This document shows, piece after piece, positions 9,313 through 17,901 of a stretch of DNA of 36,896 bases. The position numbers and the translations under genes were made by a program. Numbering within the stretch: position 1 is the first letter of the stretch; every line of letters begins with the position of its first letter. Source of the DNA: Bradyrhizobium tropiciagri (lineage in GTDB: Bacteria; Pseudomonadota; Alphaproteobacteria; Rhizobiales; Xanthobacteraceae); assembly GCF_018130505.1 (NCBI RefSeq), contig NZ_JAFCKH010000021.1:1-36896 (forward strand), read 5' to 3'. The notes beneath the pieces were generated by a model, which saw nothing but the letters and a program-made list of their open reading frames with translations, ran no database searches and was not told where the DNA came from.

Positions 9313-11028
9313 CTAGCCCGCCGCCGGCACGGCCTTTTCCGCTGCCGCGTTCCACGGGCGGTCCGGCGAGGCGAGGCCGATCAGACGGCCCTGGATGAAA
9401 TCGCAGCCCCACTCGCGCAGCATCATGGCGGCTTCTTCGTCCTGCACCCATTCGGCGACCGTCTTGATCTCCAGGCGCCGCGCGAGATCGATCAGCGTCT
9501 GCACGAAGGCGCGGTCGTCGGACGAGCGCACGATATTCTGCACGAAGGCGCCGTCGATCTTGACGATGTCGACGCCGAGCTTGCGCAGGTTGCGGAACGA
9601 GGTGTAGCCGGCGCCGAAATCGTCGATCGCGATCCGGCTGCCGAAATTCTTCAGCCGCGTCACGAAGCCGCGGACGTCGTCGATGTCCTGGATCGCGACC
9701 GTCTCGGTGATCTCGACGATAAGCCGCTCGCCGACGCCAGGATGCGCGCGCATCAAGGATTCGATCGTGGTCCACCAGTCCGGATCCATCGTGGTATCCG
9801 GCGAGATGTTGAGGCTGAGCTGCACGCCGGGCGCGGCCGCGAGCTCGGCGACGGCAAGCTCCAGCACGCGGTGATCGACCAGCCGGATCAGGCCGAGCCG
9901 CTCGGCGACCGGTACGATGTCGGGCGCGAGCAGCGCGCGGCCGTCGTCCTGCTCCATGCGCACCAGGCACTCGTAGAATGCCGGCTGCCGCGCGCGCGCA
10001 TCGACCACCGGCTCGAAGCCGATCACGATCCGCCGCTCGTTCAGCGCGGTGACGATCTCGTCGGTGACGCGGATGTTGACGCGGCGCTGCGCGTCGCGCT
10101 CGACATTCGGCTTCCACAGCGCGAACGATCCGGCACGGCGGCTCTTGGCCGCCTCCAGCGTCTCCTGGGCGCGGTTGACCGCCTCTTCCGCCGTCCGCGC
10201 GTGACGCGGGATGGTGACGGCGCCGATCGAGGCCGTCACCGACACCGGGCCGGATTTGGTCGGCACGACATCGTCGCGCACCGCCGCGAGGAAGCGCTCG
10301 GCCGCGACATTGGTGTCGTCGACGGTGCAGTTGCGCAGGATCAGGCCGAACTTGTTGCCGGAAAAACGCCCGAGCATGTCGCCGCTGCGCAGCCGGGCGC
10401 GGATTCGCCTCGCGATCTCCGCGATCACGGCATCGGCAACATCGAAGCCGAAGGCATCGTTGACCCGCGCCAGATGATCGATACCGATCAGCATGAAGGC
10501 GCAGGTGCTGCGGAAGCGCGCGCATTCCTCGATCGTCTCGGCGAGCGAGGCGATCAGATGGGTACGGTTCAACTCGTTGGTCAGCGGATCGTGCCGCGAC
10601 AGTTTCAGCAGCTGCTCGTCGTGGGCGTGGCGCTCGTTGTTGACGCGGATGATGCCTTCCGCGCGCGCCGGCCGGCCGTCGGGGCCGGCGAACCAGCAGC
10701 CGGTCTCCTCGATCCAGATCACGGGCGCTGAAGTGACGGCGCGCACGCCGTATTCGATCCGGTAAGGGACAGCTTCGCCGCCACGCGTCGGTCCACCCTG
10801 GCCGAGCGCGTCTGACCGGACCGAGCGCTGCGGCTCGATCAGCGTCGCCAGCGCCGCACCGGTCGCGAATGCCTGCTCGGGGATGTCAGGGAATACCGCC
10901 GCGACGTTATCGCTCCAGGCGATCGCATCGGTCACCAGATCCCAGGCGAAGGTCGCCTGACCGAGCGCGGCGAGGATGCTGGCAGCTGGCGGGACAGTGG
11001 GCATCAAGCTTGCCTCGATTCGGGACAT
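9313..11028 (-). CDS. PAS-GGDEF-EAL protein, probable c-di-GMP phosphodiesterase
   Basis: A 571-residue signalling protein: a PAS-like N-terminal sensor (about 20-130), a GGDEF domain (about 140-305) and an EAL domain (about 320-555). The GGDEF motif is degenerate (SGNKF, 223-227), so cyclase activity is unlikely. The EAL signature reads ECL (353-355), but all expected catalytic or metal residues are present with the family's spacing: Glu353, Asn407, Glu439, Asp469, Asp470, Lys490, Glu526 and Gln546. It therefore probably degrades c-di-GMP. There is no membrane segment, so it is cytosolic. The start is uncertain: 11028 gives MSRIEASLM, and an ATG at 11004 has GAGG upstream. Confidence 0.92.
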   Translation of the reverse strand: MSRIEASLMPTVPPAASILAALGQATFAWDLVTDAIAWSDNVAAVFPDIPEQAFATGAALATLIEPQRSVRSDALGQGGPTRGGEAVPYRIEYGVRAVTSAPVIWIEETGCWFAGPDGRPARAEGIIRVNNERHAHDEQLLKLSRHDPLTNELNRTHLIASLAETIEECARFRSTCAFMLIGIDHLARVNDAFGFDVADAVIAEIARRIRARLRSGDMLGRFSGNKFGLILRNCTVDDTNVAAERFLAAVRDDVVPTKSGPVSVTASIGAVTIPRHARTAEEAVNRAQETLEAAKSRRAGSFALWKPNVERDAQRRVNIRVTDEIVTALNERRIVIGFEPVVDARARQPAFYECLVRMEQDDGRALLAPDIVPVAERLGLIRLVDHRVLELAVAELAAAPGVQLSLNISPDTTMDPDWWTTIESLMRAHPGVGERLIVEITETVAIQDIDDVRGFVTRLKNFGSRIAIDDFGAGYTSFRNLRKLGVDIVKIDGAFVQNIVRSSDDRAFVQTLIDLARRLEIKTVAEWVQDEEAAMMLREWGCDFIQGRLIGLASPDRPWNAAAEKAVPAAG

Positions 11029-11226
11029 CAGGCGGTGATTCTGTATGTCCTCAAGATAGTAGTTCCGGCGAATCCGACGCTAGGAGAAGTTGATAAATAA
11101 TCTGGAAACCACATTTGGCGGTCGCCGGGAACGGAACGGACGCCGCAGGCATGACCCTTGCCACTAGGAGGTTGCGAAGGACGCAACGTCCCAAAACATA
11201 ACAGTCCAGACAGGGTCTTGTTCGCG

Positions 11227-11505
11227 ATGTTCGATGCCGATGATGAGTGGGAAGTTCTGGACGACGAGACGACCCGCGATTCCGGCAACGCTCTGGTCCC
11301 GCTGGCCGCAACGACCCATTGGGCGCCCAAGATCGCGCTGCCGCACGCAGATCCGTCATTCCTGGCCCAGTTGATCGCGACCGCCGCGCGCGAGCCGCAG
11401 ACGCGGGGCCTGCGACGCGGATCCCCCGCCGACGCGCAGACCGCATACGGCCCGCATGTCTACGAACGGCGCAGCGTCGCGCGGCGCACCCGGCAGATCA
11501 TCTAG
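11227..11505 (+). CDS. Conserved hypothetical protein, 92 residues
   Basis: A small acidic-then-basic protein beginning MFDADDEWEVLDDETTRD and ending in an Arg-rich tail (YERRSVARRTRQII). I recognise no domain, signal peptide or membrane segment. I start it at the ATG at 11227. A longer frame from a TTG at 11158 lacks a plausible ribosome site and adds unlikely sequence. Codon use looks like that of its neighbours. It is divergent from the EAL gene and convergent with the membrane protein that follows. Confidence 0.65.
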   Translation: MFDADDEWEVLDDETTRDSGNALVPLAATTHWAPKIALPHADPSFLAQLIATAAREPQTRGLRRGSPADAQTAYGPHVYERRSVARRTRQII

Positions 11506-11527
11506 ACAGAAATAACGGAGACAGCAG

Positions 11528-12139
11528 TCAGCGCTGCGGCGTGTCCGGCGGCGATTGGTTGCCCGGCTGCAGGTCGGGCGACGCGACCGTCGGCTGCGCC
11601 GGCTTTGGCTGGTCATGCGGCTCGGCATCGAACGCTGACGGGGCTGGTGCGGCCGGCGGAACGGGTGCCGGCGACGGCGGCGCGATCGGCGCCGGAGCAA
11701 CGGCGGGTGCCGGCGGCGGCGCATCCGCGGGCACGGGCTCGAACTGGCCATGGCCGCCGGTCACTGCCGCGCGGCGGCGGCGCGTGCGCAGCGCAATTCC
11801 GGAGATGAAATCGACCAGCGCAAGCAGCGTGAGCAGGCAATAGGTCGAGTTGCCGAACTTCGGCCACAGCACGAATTCAGCCGCGGCCGCGCCGAACACG
11901 ATCAGCGACAGCAGATGATCGGTGAGATATTTTGCGCCGGGACGCGCGCCCTTGATCACTTCGAGCAGGAGCAGCAGCACGCCGGCGGCGAGCAGCATGT
12001 CGCTCAGCGTGATCTGCCACACCTCGCCCGACATCAGCGTCAGCCTGAGCAGCGGATCCGTGAAGGACACGCCGGGCATCAGGAAGACGATGATGTTGTA
12101 GACCGCGAGCGGGATCAGCAGCAGCGGAAAACCGACCAT
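11528..12139 (-). CDS. Small membrane protein with a Pro/Ala-rich tail
   Basis: A 203-residue protein of unknown function. Four hydrophobic segments are visible (about 2-21, 47-63, 75-92 and 99-117), followed by a basic RTRRRRAA stop-transfer patch and a tail of about 75 residues made largely of Pro, Ala, Asp and Gln, likely disordered and cytoplasmic. It resembles the small conserved membrane proteins of Bradyrhizobium but I know no assigned role. It lies upstream-adjacent to nothing co-directional within an operon distance except rpmF, 133 bp away on the same strand. Confidence 0.8.
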   Translation of the reverse strand: MVGFPLLLIPLAVYNIIVFLMPGVSFTDPLLRLTLMSGEVWQITLSDMLLAAGVLLLLLEVIKGARPGAKYLTDHLLSLIVFGAAAAEFVLWPKFGNSTYCLLTLLALVDFISGIALRTRRRRAAVTGGHGQFEPVPADAPPPAPAVAPAPIAPPSPAPVPPAAPAPSAFDAEPHDQPKPAQPTVASPDLQPGNQSPPDTPQR

Positions 12140-12272
12140 CGGGCTTGCGCCTTAAACAGGAGACCAAGCAGTACGGCGAGGCACTGGCCTCGCCGCTGAA
12201 CGCCCGTCTTGAACGCATTCGTTGGCCGAAATCAGGCGCCGCAGATTGCGGCGCGACGGCCCGAATGCCCGA

Positions 12273-12455
12273 TCAGGACTCTTTCTTCTTCAGGACCTGG
12301 CGGCCCTTGTACATGCCGGTCTTCAGGTCGAGATGGTGCGGACGGCGCAGCTCGCCGGAGTCCTTGTCCTCGACATAGGTCGGGGTCTTGAGCGCATCGG
12401 CCGAACGGCGCATGCCACGGCGCGACGGCGAGGTTTTTCTTCTGGGAACGGCCAT
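12273..12455 (-). CDS. rpmF: 50S ribosomal protein L32
   Basis: A 60-residue basic protein of the large ribosomal subunit, beginning [18 protein letters not shown], the usual start of alphaproteobacterial L32. The full body matches the Rhizobiales type ([17 protein letters not shown]). Start is at 12455 with GAGG upstream; the frame is open for another 47 codons but those show no ribosomal homology. It lacks the CxxC zinc pairs of some L32 proteins, which is normal for this group. mtgA lies 159 bp upstream on the same strand, as is common in Rhizobiales. Confidence 0.97.
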   Translation of the reverse strand: MAVPRRKTSPSRRGMRRSADALKTPTYVEDKDSGELRRPHHLDLKTGMYKGRQVLKKKES

Positions 12456-12614
12456 AACGGTGTCCTCTAGGGGTGTTGCGGAGGCATCGTCCGAAATACG
12501 GACGCGGCTCAGCGCGTACGGAGCGCAAGCTGCAATGCCGGTAAGGCCGCGCTTATAGAGGAAGGGATCGCGTAATGCTAGGCCCGAGGCCTGCAAAAAG
12601 CGCCCGGAATTGGC

Positions 12615-13340
12615 CTAATCGCCGCGATTTTCGCGCCAGCAGCGCTCCACCGCGTTGGCCCGGGCCATATAGGTTCCGGACAGCCGGCGCACCCCGGGGC
12701 CGGGCTTGCGGGCGCTTCGCTTGACCGGATTGGGCAGGATCGCCGCCAGCAGCGCCGCCTCGCGCGGCGACAGGTCCGCGGCGGAGCGGCCAAAGGCATA
12801 TTGGGCGCCCGCCTCGGCGCCGAACTGCCCGGACGGGCCCATTTCGGCGATGTTCAGGTAGATTTCCAGCACCCGCTGCTTCGGCAGCACGAGATCGATC
12901 CAGAGCGCCAGCGGCAGTTCCAGACCCTTGCGGATCACGCTGCGGCCATTCCACAGGAACAGGTTCTTGGCGACCTGCTGGGTGATGGTCGAGCCGCCCC
13001 GCGCGACCTCGCCATCCTCGGCGTCGTCGAGCACCTCGCGCAGCGCGCCCCAGTCGACGCCCTTGTGCTTGCAGAAATGGGCATCCTCGGAACCGACCAC
13101 CGAGCGCGGCAGATAGGGCGACATGTCGCGAAAATCGATCCAGTGCCGGGTCATCGGCGCGCCGGTCAGGGTCCGCCACGCCATCAGGGCCGAAACCGGG
13201 TGCCCGGTCCGGTAGAACGGCGTCACCAGATACGGCAGCAACAGCAGGGCCAGCAAAATCAGCAATAAAATTCGGATGATGCGCAAAACGACGGTTTCCG
13301 GCTGGGATGCGGCCCCGCGCGCCGGCGATAACACCGGCAC
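12615..13340 (-). CDS. mtgA: Monofunctional biosynthetic peptidoglycan transglycosylase
   Basis: Polymerises glycan strands from lipid II at the periplasmic face of the inner membrane. The 241-residue protein has one N-terminal membrane anchor (about 18-40) and a GT51 domain (about 60-225). The catalytic Glu85 lies in VGSEDAHF, and GGSTITQQ (115-122) is the second conserved motif. There is no transpeptidase domain and the length is normal. The start codon is GTG at 13340. Confidence 0.95.
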   Translation of the reverse strand: MPVLSPARGAASQPETVVLRIIRILLLILLALLLLPYLVTPFYRTGHPVSALMAWRTLTGAPMTRHWIDFRDMSPYLPRSVVGSEDAHFCKHKGVDWGALREVLDDAEDGEVARGGSTITQQVAKNLFLWNGRSVIRKGLELPLALWIDLVLPKQRVLEIYLNIAEMGPSGQFGAEAGAQYAFGRSAADLSPREAALLAAILPNPVKRSARKPGPGVRRLSGTYMARANAVERCWRENRGD

Positions 13341-13469
13341 TACCTGACGTCTGTGTGATAATTCACGGTTTTTCCAGCACTTTTAAGGCGCAATCCGTCG
13401 CAGGCTGGAATTGACGAAGCCGGTGTCATCAACGATTGTCCGGCCGAAATCGATCTGGAGCAATTCTTA

Positions 13470-14390
13470 ATGACGACCGGTACTGCAGACTTTGCCAAGC
13501 GGCTGGACCAGACCGCGGAGGATACCGAAGCCCTGCTCGCCAGACTGCTGTCTGATACGACCGAAACCGACGAGATCGTCCGCCCGAAGCGGCTGATCGA
13601 GGCGATGCGGTATTCCAGCCTCGGCGGCGGCAAGCGCCTGCGGCCGTTCCTGGTGGTCGAGAGCGCCGCAGTGTTCGGCGTGCCGCGCGAGGCCGCCCTG
13701 CTGGCCGGCGCCGCGCTCGAATGCATCCATTGCTATTCGCTGATCCACGACGATCTGCCGGCGATGGACAATTCCGACCTGCGCCGCGGCCGTCCGACTT
13801 TGCACAAGGCCTATGACGACGCCACTGCGATTCTCGCCGGCGACGCGCTCCTGACCATCGCCTTCGACATCATCACCCGCGATGCGATCCACAAGGACGC
13901 CAATGTCCGCCTGCTGCTGACCCGTGCGCTAGCGCGCGCCTCCGGCATCGGCGGCATGGCCGGCGGCCAGATCCTCGACCTCGCCGGCGAAGGCCGCTTC
14001 GGCGATCGCGAGCCGGTCGACGTCGCCCGCCTGCAGCAGATGAAGACCGGCGCGCTGCTGCGCTTCGGCTGCATCGCCGGCGCGATCCTCGGCCAGTCCT
14101 CGCCGCAAGAGTACCAGGCGCTTGACGATTACGGCAAAGCGCTCGGCGAAGCCTTCCAGATCGCCGACGACCTGCTCGACGTCGAGGGCGATGCAGCCGC
14201 GCTCGGCAAGCCGGCCGGCGCCGACGCCGCGCTCGGTAAGACCACCTTCGTCACCCAGCTCGGCATCGAGGGCGCCAAGCAGCGCGTGCGTGACCTGCTG
14301 GCGCGCGCCGACGCCGCGCTGTCGGTGTTCGGCGGACGGGGCGATGTGCTGCGCGCCGCCGCCCGCTTCGTGGCGGAGCGGAAGAGCTAG
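13470..14390 (+). CDS. ispA: Farnesyl diphosphate synthase (polyprenyl synthetase family)
   Basis: Condenses isopentenyl diphosphate with dimethylallyl and geranyl diphosphate to give farnesyl diphosphate. The 306-residue protein has both Asp-rich motifs: DDLPAMD at 94-100 and DDLLD at 233-237. Tyr89, five residues before the first motif, and the two-residue insert inside that motif match E. coli IspA and predict a C15 product. GGAG precedes the ATG at 13470. No dxs lies next to it here, although ispA-dxs pairing is common elsewhere. The next gene, of the DUF1345 family, follows after 17 bp and may be co-transcribed. Confidence 0.93.
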   Translation: MTTGTADFAKRLDQTAEDTEALLARLLSDTTETDEIVRPKRLIEAMRYSSLGGGKRLRPFLVVESAAVFGVPREAALLAGAALECIHCYSLIHDDLPAMDNSDLRRGRPTLHKAYDDATAILAGDALLTIAFDIITRDAIHKDANVRLLLTRALARASGIGGMAGGQILDLAGEGRFGDREPVDVARLQQMKTGALLRFGCIAGAILGQSSPQEYQALDDYGKALGEAFQIADDLLDVEGDAAALGKPAGADAALGKTTFVTQLGIEGAKQRVRDLLARADAALSVFGGRGDVLRAAARFVAERKS

Positions 14391-14407
14391 CGAAAGCGAC
14401 GCGGAAC

Positions 14408-15088
14408 ATGAACGAGGCGCCCGTCGATCCCCTTGTTCGTTTCCGCAAGCTGCCGATGCCGGCCCGCGTCATCGTGGGCCGGCCGCGCACCTTCCTAGCG
14501 CTCGCCTTCGGCATCGTGCTCTGCCTGCTGCTGCCGGACTCGCGACGCCTGGTGTCGCGGCTTCTGATCGGATGGGACGGGTTCGCCGCGCTGTATCTGC
14601 TGCTGGCCTATCTGATGATGTTGCGCTGTGGCATCGCCTACATCAAGCGCAGCGCGGCGATGCAGGACGACGGCCGCTTCTTCATCCTGCTGCTGACCGC
14701 ATTCGGCGCACTGGCGAGCCTTGCCGCCATCGTGTTCGAACTCGGGGCATCCAAGAACAGTCCGTCCGCGATTGCCCTTGCCGTCATCACGATCACGCTG
14801 TCATGGGGGATGGTCCACACCGCCTTCGCGCTGCATTACGCCCACGAATTCTATCGCGGCAGAAAGCCCGGCGGCCTGCAATTCCCGAGCGGCGAGGAGC
14901 ATGTCGACGCCGACTATTGGGACTTCGTGTATTTCTCGTTCGTGATCGGGATGACCGCGCAGGTCTCCGATGTCGGCATCACCGACAAGATCATCCGCCG
15001 CACCGCGACCGTGCACGGCATCATCTCATTCGTGTTCAACACCGCGCTGCTGGCACTGATGGTGAACATCGCGGCAAGTGCGATCTAG
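14408..15088 (+). CDS. DUF1345 family membrane protein
   Basis: A 226-residue integral membrane protein with about five hydrophobic segments (near 29-47, 56-75, 92-110, 119-140 and 203-222). Conserved DUF1345 features include YLLLAYLMMLRC, the SWGMVHTAFALHYAHEYY-like segment (here HYAHEFYRG) and DYWDFVYFSFVIGMT. Its function is unknown to the field as far as I know. It lies 17 bp after ispA on the same strand. Confidence 0.9.
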   Translation: MNEAPVDPLVRFRKLPMPARVIVGRPRTFLALAFGIVLCLLLPDSRRLVSRLLIGWDGFAALYLLLAYLMMLRCGIAYIKRSAAMQDDGRFFILLLTAFGALASLAAIVFELGASKNSPSAIALAVITITLSWGMVHTAFALHYAHEFYRGRKPGGLQFPSGEEHVDADYWDFVYFSFVIGMTAQVSDVGITDKIIRRTATVHGIISFVFNTALLALMVNIAASAI

Positions 15089-15103
15089 CGATCGGACGCA
15101 GGT

Positions 15104-15538
15104 CTATTCCGTATCCCGCGTGACATGCCCCTGATATTGCGGCAGGTCGTCCGTGATCGCATACCACGGCGCCTTGGAGCCGACGAAGATGTGCGCGCCC
15201 GGCCGGATCGCCGGCGCATCGCGCAGCGTTCCCATCGTGACATGGACGAAGGCGCCGTCGCGGACGACGGAATAAAGCATCGAGCCGCAATGGCGGCAAT
15301 GCGCGTTATGGGCCGCCTCACCACCGTAGATCGTGAGGTCATCGGCGCCGCTGACGACGCGGAACTTTTCGCGCGCGATTCCCGCGAACGGCTTGAATGC
15401 CGATCCGGTGGTCCGCCGACAGTCCGAGCAGTGGCAGTTCAGCGCATAGGCGAACTCGTCGGCGACTTCGTAGCGCAGCGCGCGGCAGTAGCATTCGCCG
15501 GTCAGGATGCGAGCGTTTTGATTTTCAGATGCGGTCAA
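15104..15538 (-). CDS. GFA (glutathione-dependent formaldehyde-activating/CENP-V) family protein
   Basis: A 144-residue zinc-binding protein. The metal ligands are visible: Cys16 and Cys18, Cys35/Cys37/Cys40 (CHCSDC), and Cys81/Cys84 (CRHCG). The family name refers to one member reported to aid the reaction of glutathione with formaldehyde; most members have unknown roles. It is convergent with the DUF1345 gene and divergent from the NTF2-like gene. Confidence 0.9.
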   Translation of the reverse strand: MTASENQNARILTGECYCRALRYEVADEFAYALNCHCSDCRRTTGSAFKPFAGIAREKFRVVSGADDLTIYGGEAAHNAHCRHCGSMLYSVVRDGAFVHVTMGTLRDAPAIRPGAHIFVGSKAPWYAITDDLPQYQGHVTRDTE

Positions 15539-15563
15539 AGGTCACCCTCACGCGGAATTTTGG

Positions 15564-15587
15564 CGCCGGCCATGGCGCGGGCCGGCG
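15564..15587. other. 8-bp hairpin in the divergent region before the NTF2-like gene
   Basis: CGCCGGCC (15564-15571) and GGCCGGCG (15580-15587) form a perfect stem with an 8-base loop, about 50 bp before the next start codon. No known operator family is recognised. Confidence 0.4.
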
Positions 15588-15637
15588 GTTCATGGCTAAA
15601 TCCTATCAGAGCAAATTCCTGCCGGGAGGACCAACCA

Positions 15638-16012
15638 ATGAGCCAGGCTCGATCCAGCGTCGAAAGCGTCGTGCAGACCTATTTCGACGGCCTCTACGAA
15701 GGCGATGCCGACAAGCTTGCCGCGGCCTTTCATCCCAGTGCCGACCTGCGCTGGGTGGAGAAGGGCGAGTTGAAGATCCTGACCGTGCCGGACTGGCTCG
15801 CCTGGGTACGCAAGCGGCCGTCCGGCAAGGCGGAAGGCAAACCGCGCGAGGACTTCATCGTCACCATCGACCGTTCCGACGACAACACCGCCTTCATCAA
15901 GGTGCGCTGCCAGCTGCCCCCGCGCTATTTCACCGATTATCTGGTGGCGATGAAGCTCGCGGATGGCTGGCAGATCGTCTCGAAATCCTACCGCTACGAC
16001 CTGCGGGACTGA
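15638..16012 (+). CDS. NTF2-like family protein (lumazine-binding-like)
   Basis: A 124-residue protein with the compact alpha+beta NTF2-like fold pattern: N-terminal helix ESVVQTYFDGLYEGDADKL, then a beta-rich half ending in DGWQIVSKSYRYDLRD. It resembles the nuclear transport factor 2 / Lumazine_bd_2 group, whose members bind or convert small molecules in diverse ways. I chose the ATG at 15638 because GGGAGGA lies 8 bases upstream; the frame stays open much further upstream, but that stretch runs antisense to the GFA gene. Confidence 0.85.
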   Translation: MSQARSSVESVVQTYFDGLYEGDADKLAAAFHPSADLRWVEKGELKILTVPDWLAWVRKRPSGKAEGKPREDFIVTIDRSDDNTAFIKVRCQLPPRYFTDYLVAMKLADGWQIVSKSYRYDLRD

Positions 16013-16080
16013 TCGACGGCGCCCCGCTTCCGGCTCTGCCGAAGCGGCGGCATCTCGCGACAATCAGGTGACATGCCCCT

Positions 16081-16104
16081 GTGGTCCGGCCGTGGCCGGA
16101 CCGC
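16081..16104. terminator. Strong GC hairpin between the NTF2-like and antiporter genes
   Basis: GGTCCGGCC (16083-16091) and GGCCGGACC (16094-16102) are perfect inverted arms; the practical fold is an 8-bp stem with a CGTG loop, extended outward by two further pairs. No T-run follows. It may reduce read-through from the upstream gene. Confidence 0.45.
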
Positions 16105-16141
16105 ATTGACTGGCGCTGGTTTCCGGGCGAATTGACCCGTC

Positions 16142-17749
16142 ATGGAAGCCAAATTTCAGATCTTTCTCACCCTGCTCGGCGTGCTGGCGGGAACCGCCCT
16201 GGTGGCGCGGCGGACCGACATTGCCCCCGCGATCCTGCTGCTGCTGGTCGGCATCGTGCTCGCCTTCGTGCCGGGCATGCCGTCGTTCGAACTGCCGCCG
16301 GAGCTGGTGCTGCTGGTGGTGCTGCCGCCGCTGATCTATTCGGCGAGCGTCGCGATGAGCTGGCGCGAGTTCAAGGCCAACCTGCGGCCGATCATCCTGC
16401 TGTCGGTCGGCTGCGTGATCTTCACCGCCTTCATGGTCGCGACCGCGACGCATTATCTGATCGGCCTGCCCTGGGGCGTCGGTTTCCTGCTCGGCGCTAT
16501 CGTCGCGCCGCCGGACGTGGTCGCGCCGCTGGCGATCGCACGCAAGCTCGGCATGCCCCGCCGCATCCTGGTGATCCTCGAAGGCGAGGGTCTCGCCAAC
16601 GACGCCACCGCGTTGATCCTCTATCGGTTCGCGCTGGCGGCGATCACCACCGGATTGTTCTCGCTGCCGAAGGCGACCGGCACCTTCCTCGTCATCGTCG
16701 CCGGCGAGGTCGCATTCGGCACGGCGATCGGCTGGCTCAGCCTGCGCGCCCGCCGCCGCGCCCGGGATCCGCAGGTCGAGATCACGCTGTCGCTGATCAC
16801 GCCCTATCTCGCCTACTGGATTCCCGAGCATTTCGGCGGCAGCGGCGTGATCGCGACCGTGGCCTGCGGGCTCTATATGAGCTGGAACGGACCGCTGTTG
16901 ATTTCGGCGGCCACCCGTCTGCAGGGCATCTTCTTCTGGGACTTGATCATCTATCTGATCGAGGGCCTGCTGTTCCTGCTGACCGGCTTCCAGATGCGCT
17001 CGCTGTACGAGAAGTCGAAGTCGTTCCCGCTGCATGACATCCTGGAAGCCACCGCGCTGGTCGCAATTATCGTGATCGTGGCGCGCTTCCTCTGGGTGTT
17101 TCCCGGCACCTATCTGCCGCGCTGGATCAATCCGCGACTGCGCGCGAACGATCCGCTGCCGTCATGGCGGGCGGTGTTCGTGGTGGCGTTCACCGGCGTC
17201 CGCGGCGCGGTCTCGCTCGCCGCCGCACTAGCACTGCCGCTGACACTGCCGAGCGGCGACGTCTTCCCATATCGCGACCTGATCCTGTTCGTCGCCTTCG
17301 GCGTGATCTTCGTGACGCTGGTCGGGCTCGGGCTCGGATTGCCGCTGGTGGTGCGCTGGCTCGGCCTCGCGAGGGAAGGCCGCAGCGAGCATTTCGCCGA
17401 GCACGAGCAGGAGATCGCGGCGCGGCGCGAGGCGCTGAACGCCGCGCTGAAATCGCTCGATGCCATCACCGACGACCGCGAGCTGTCAGACGAGGTCGTC
17501 AAGCTGTTGCGCTCGCGCCACGAGATCCGCTTCAACCAGCTGCCGGATGCGCTCGATCCCGACCGGCACGACGTCTCCGCCACCGGCACCGAGCTCACGC
17601 GCGAGCTGATCTCCGCCGAACGCAAGTTCATCCACACCCTGCTGCGCGACGGCAAGATCACGGACGAAACGCGCCGGCGCATCGAGCGCGATCTGGATCT
17701 GGAGGAGGCGAGCTTGAGCAACCGCGAGTATCGGAGGATGCCGCTGTAA
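16142..17749 (+). CDS. Na+/H+ antiporter, CPA1 family (NhaP type)
   Basis: A 535-residue inner-membrane cation/proton antiporter. About 12 membrane segments fill residues 1-420. The CPA1 signature GEGLANDATAL (around 148-158) gives the ion-site Asn153-Asp154, and TGVRGAVSLA (around 358) supplies the conserved Arg. A hydrophilic C-terminal region of about 120 residues (after about 415), Glu/Arg-rich and probably helical, is typical of the cytoplasmic regulatory tail. The Shine-Dalgarno is weak. Ion preference (Na+, K+ or Li+) cannot be read. The stop lies 5 bp before a palindromic repeat. Confidence 0.92.
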   Translation: MEAKFQIFLTLLGVLAGTALVARRTDIAPAILLLLVGIVLAFVPGMPSFELPPELVLLVVLPPLIYSASVAMSWREFKANLRPIILLSVGCVIFTAFMVATATHYLIGLPWGVGFLLGAIVAPPDVVAPLAIARKLGMPRRILVILEGEGLANDATALILYRFALAAITTGLFSLPKATGTFLVIVAGEVAFGTAIGWLSLRARRRARDPQVEITLSLITPYLAYWIPEHFGGSGVIATVACGLYMSWNGPLLISAATRLQGIFFWDLIIYLIEGLLFLLTGFQMRSLYEKSKSFPLHDILEATALVAIIVIVARFLWVFPGTYLPRWINPRLRANDPLPSWRAVFVVAFTGVRGAVSLAAALALPLTLPSGDVFPYRDLILFVAFGVIFVTLVGLGLGLPLVVRWLGLAREGRSEHFAEHEQEIAARREALNAALKSLDAITDDRELSDEVVKLLRSRHEIRFNQLPDALDPDRHDVSATGTELTRELISAERKFIHTLLRDGKITDETRRRIERDLDLEEASLSNREYRRMPL

Positions 17750-17754
17750 TTCTT

Positions 17755-17876
17755 CGTCGTCCCGGCGAAGGCCGGGACCCATAACCACCGCGGCTGGTTT
17801 GGCGAAGGCTGGGGCCACAGCTCGCCTCAACAACGCCCCCCTGTGGTAATGGGTCCCGGCCTTCGCGGGGACGACG
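17755..17876. repeat. Palindromic repeat (GTCGTCCCGG type), first copy
   Basis: Arms at 17755-17789 and 17842-17876 are 35 bases each and match at 33 positions as inverted copies. The same core, including the segment read as CCCATAACCAC, recurs at 22251-22428, and a minimal version at 24918-24943. It lies between the convergent antiporter and Rieske oxygenase genes. Confidence 0.9.
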
Positions 17877-17901
17877 GTGGTGGTGGACTCCGCAGCGTTG
17901 G

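Noticed and set aside
9301-10731. 476-codon plus-strand frame antisense to the EAL gene
   Set aside because: Shadow of the GGDEF-EAL coding strand; no recognisable domain.
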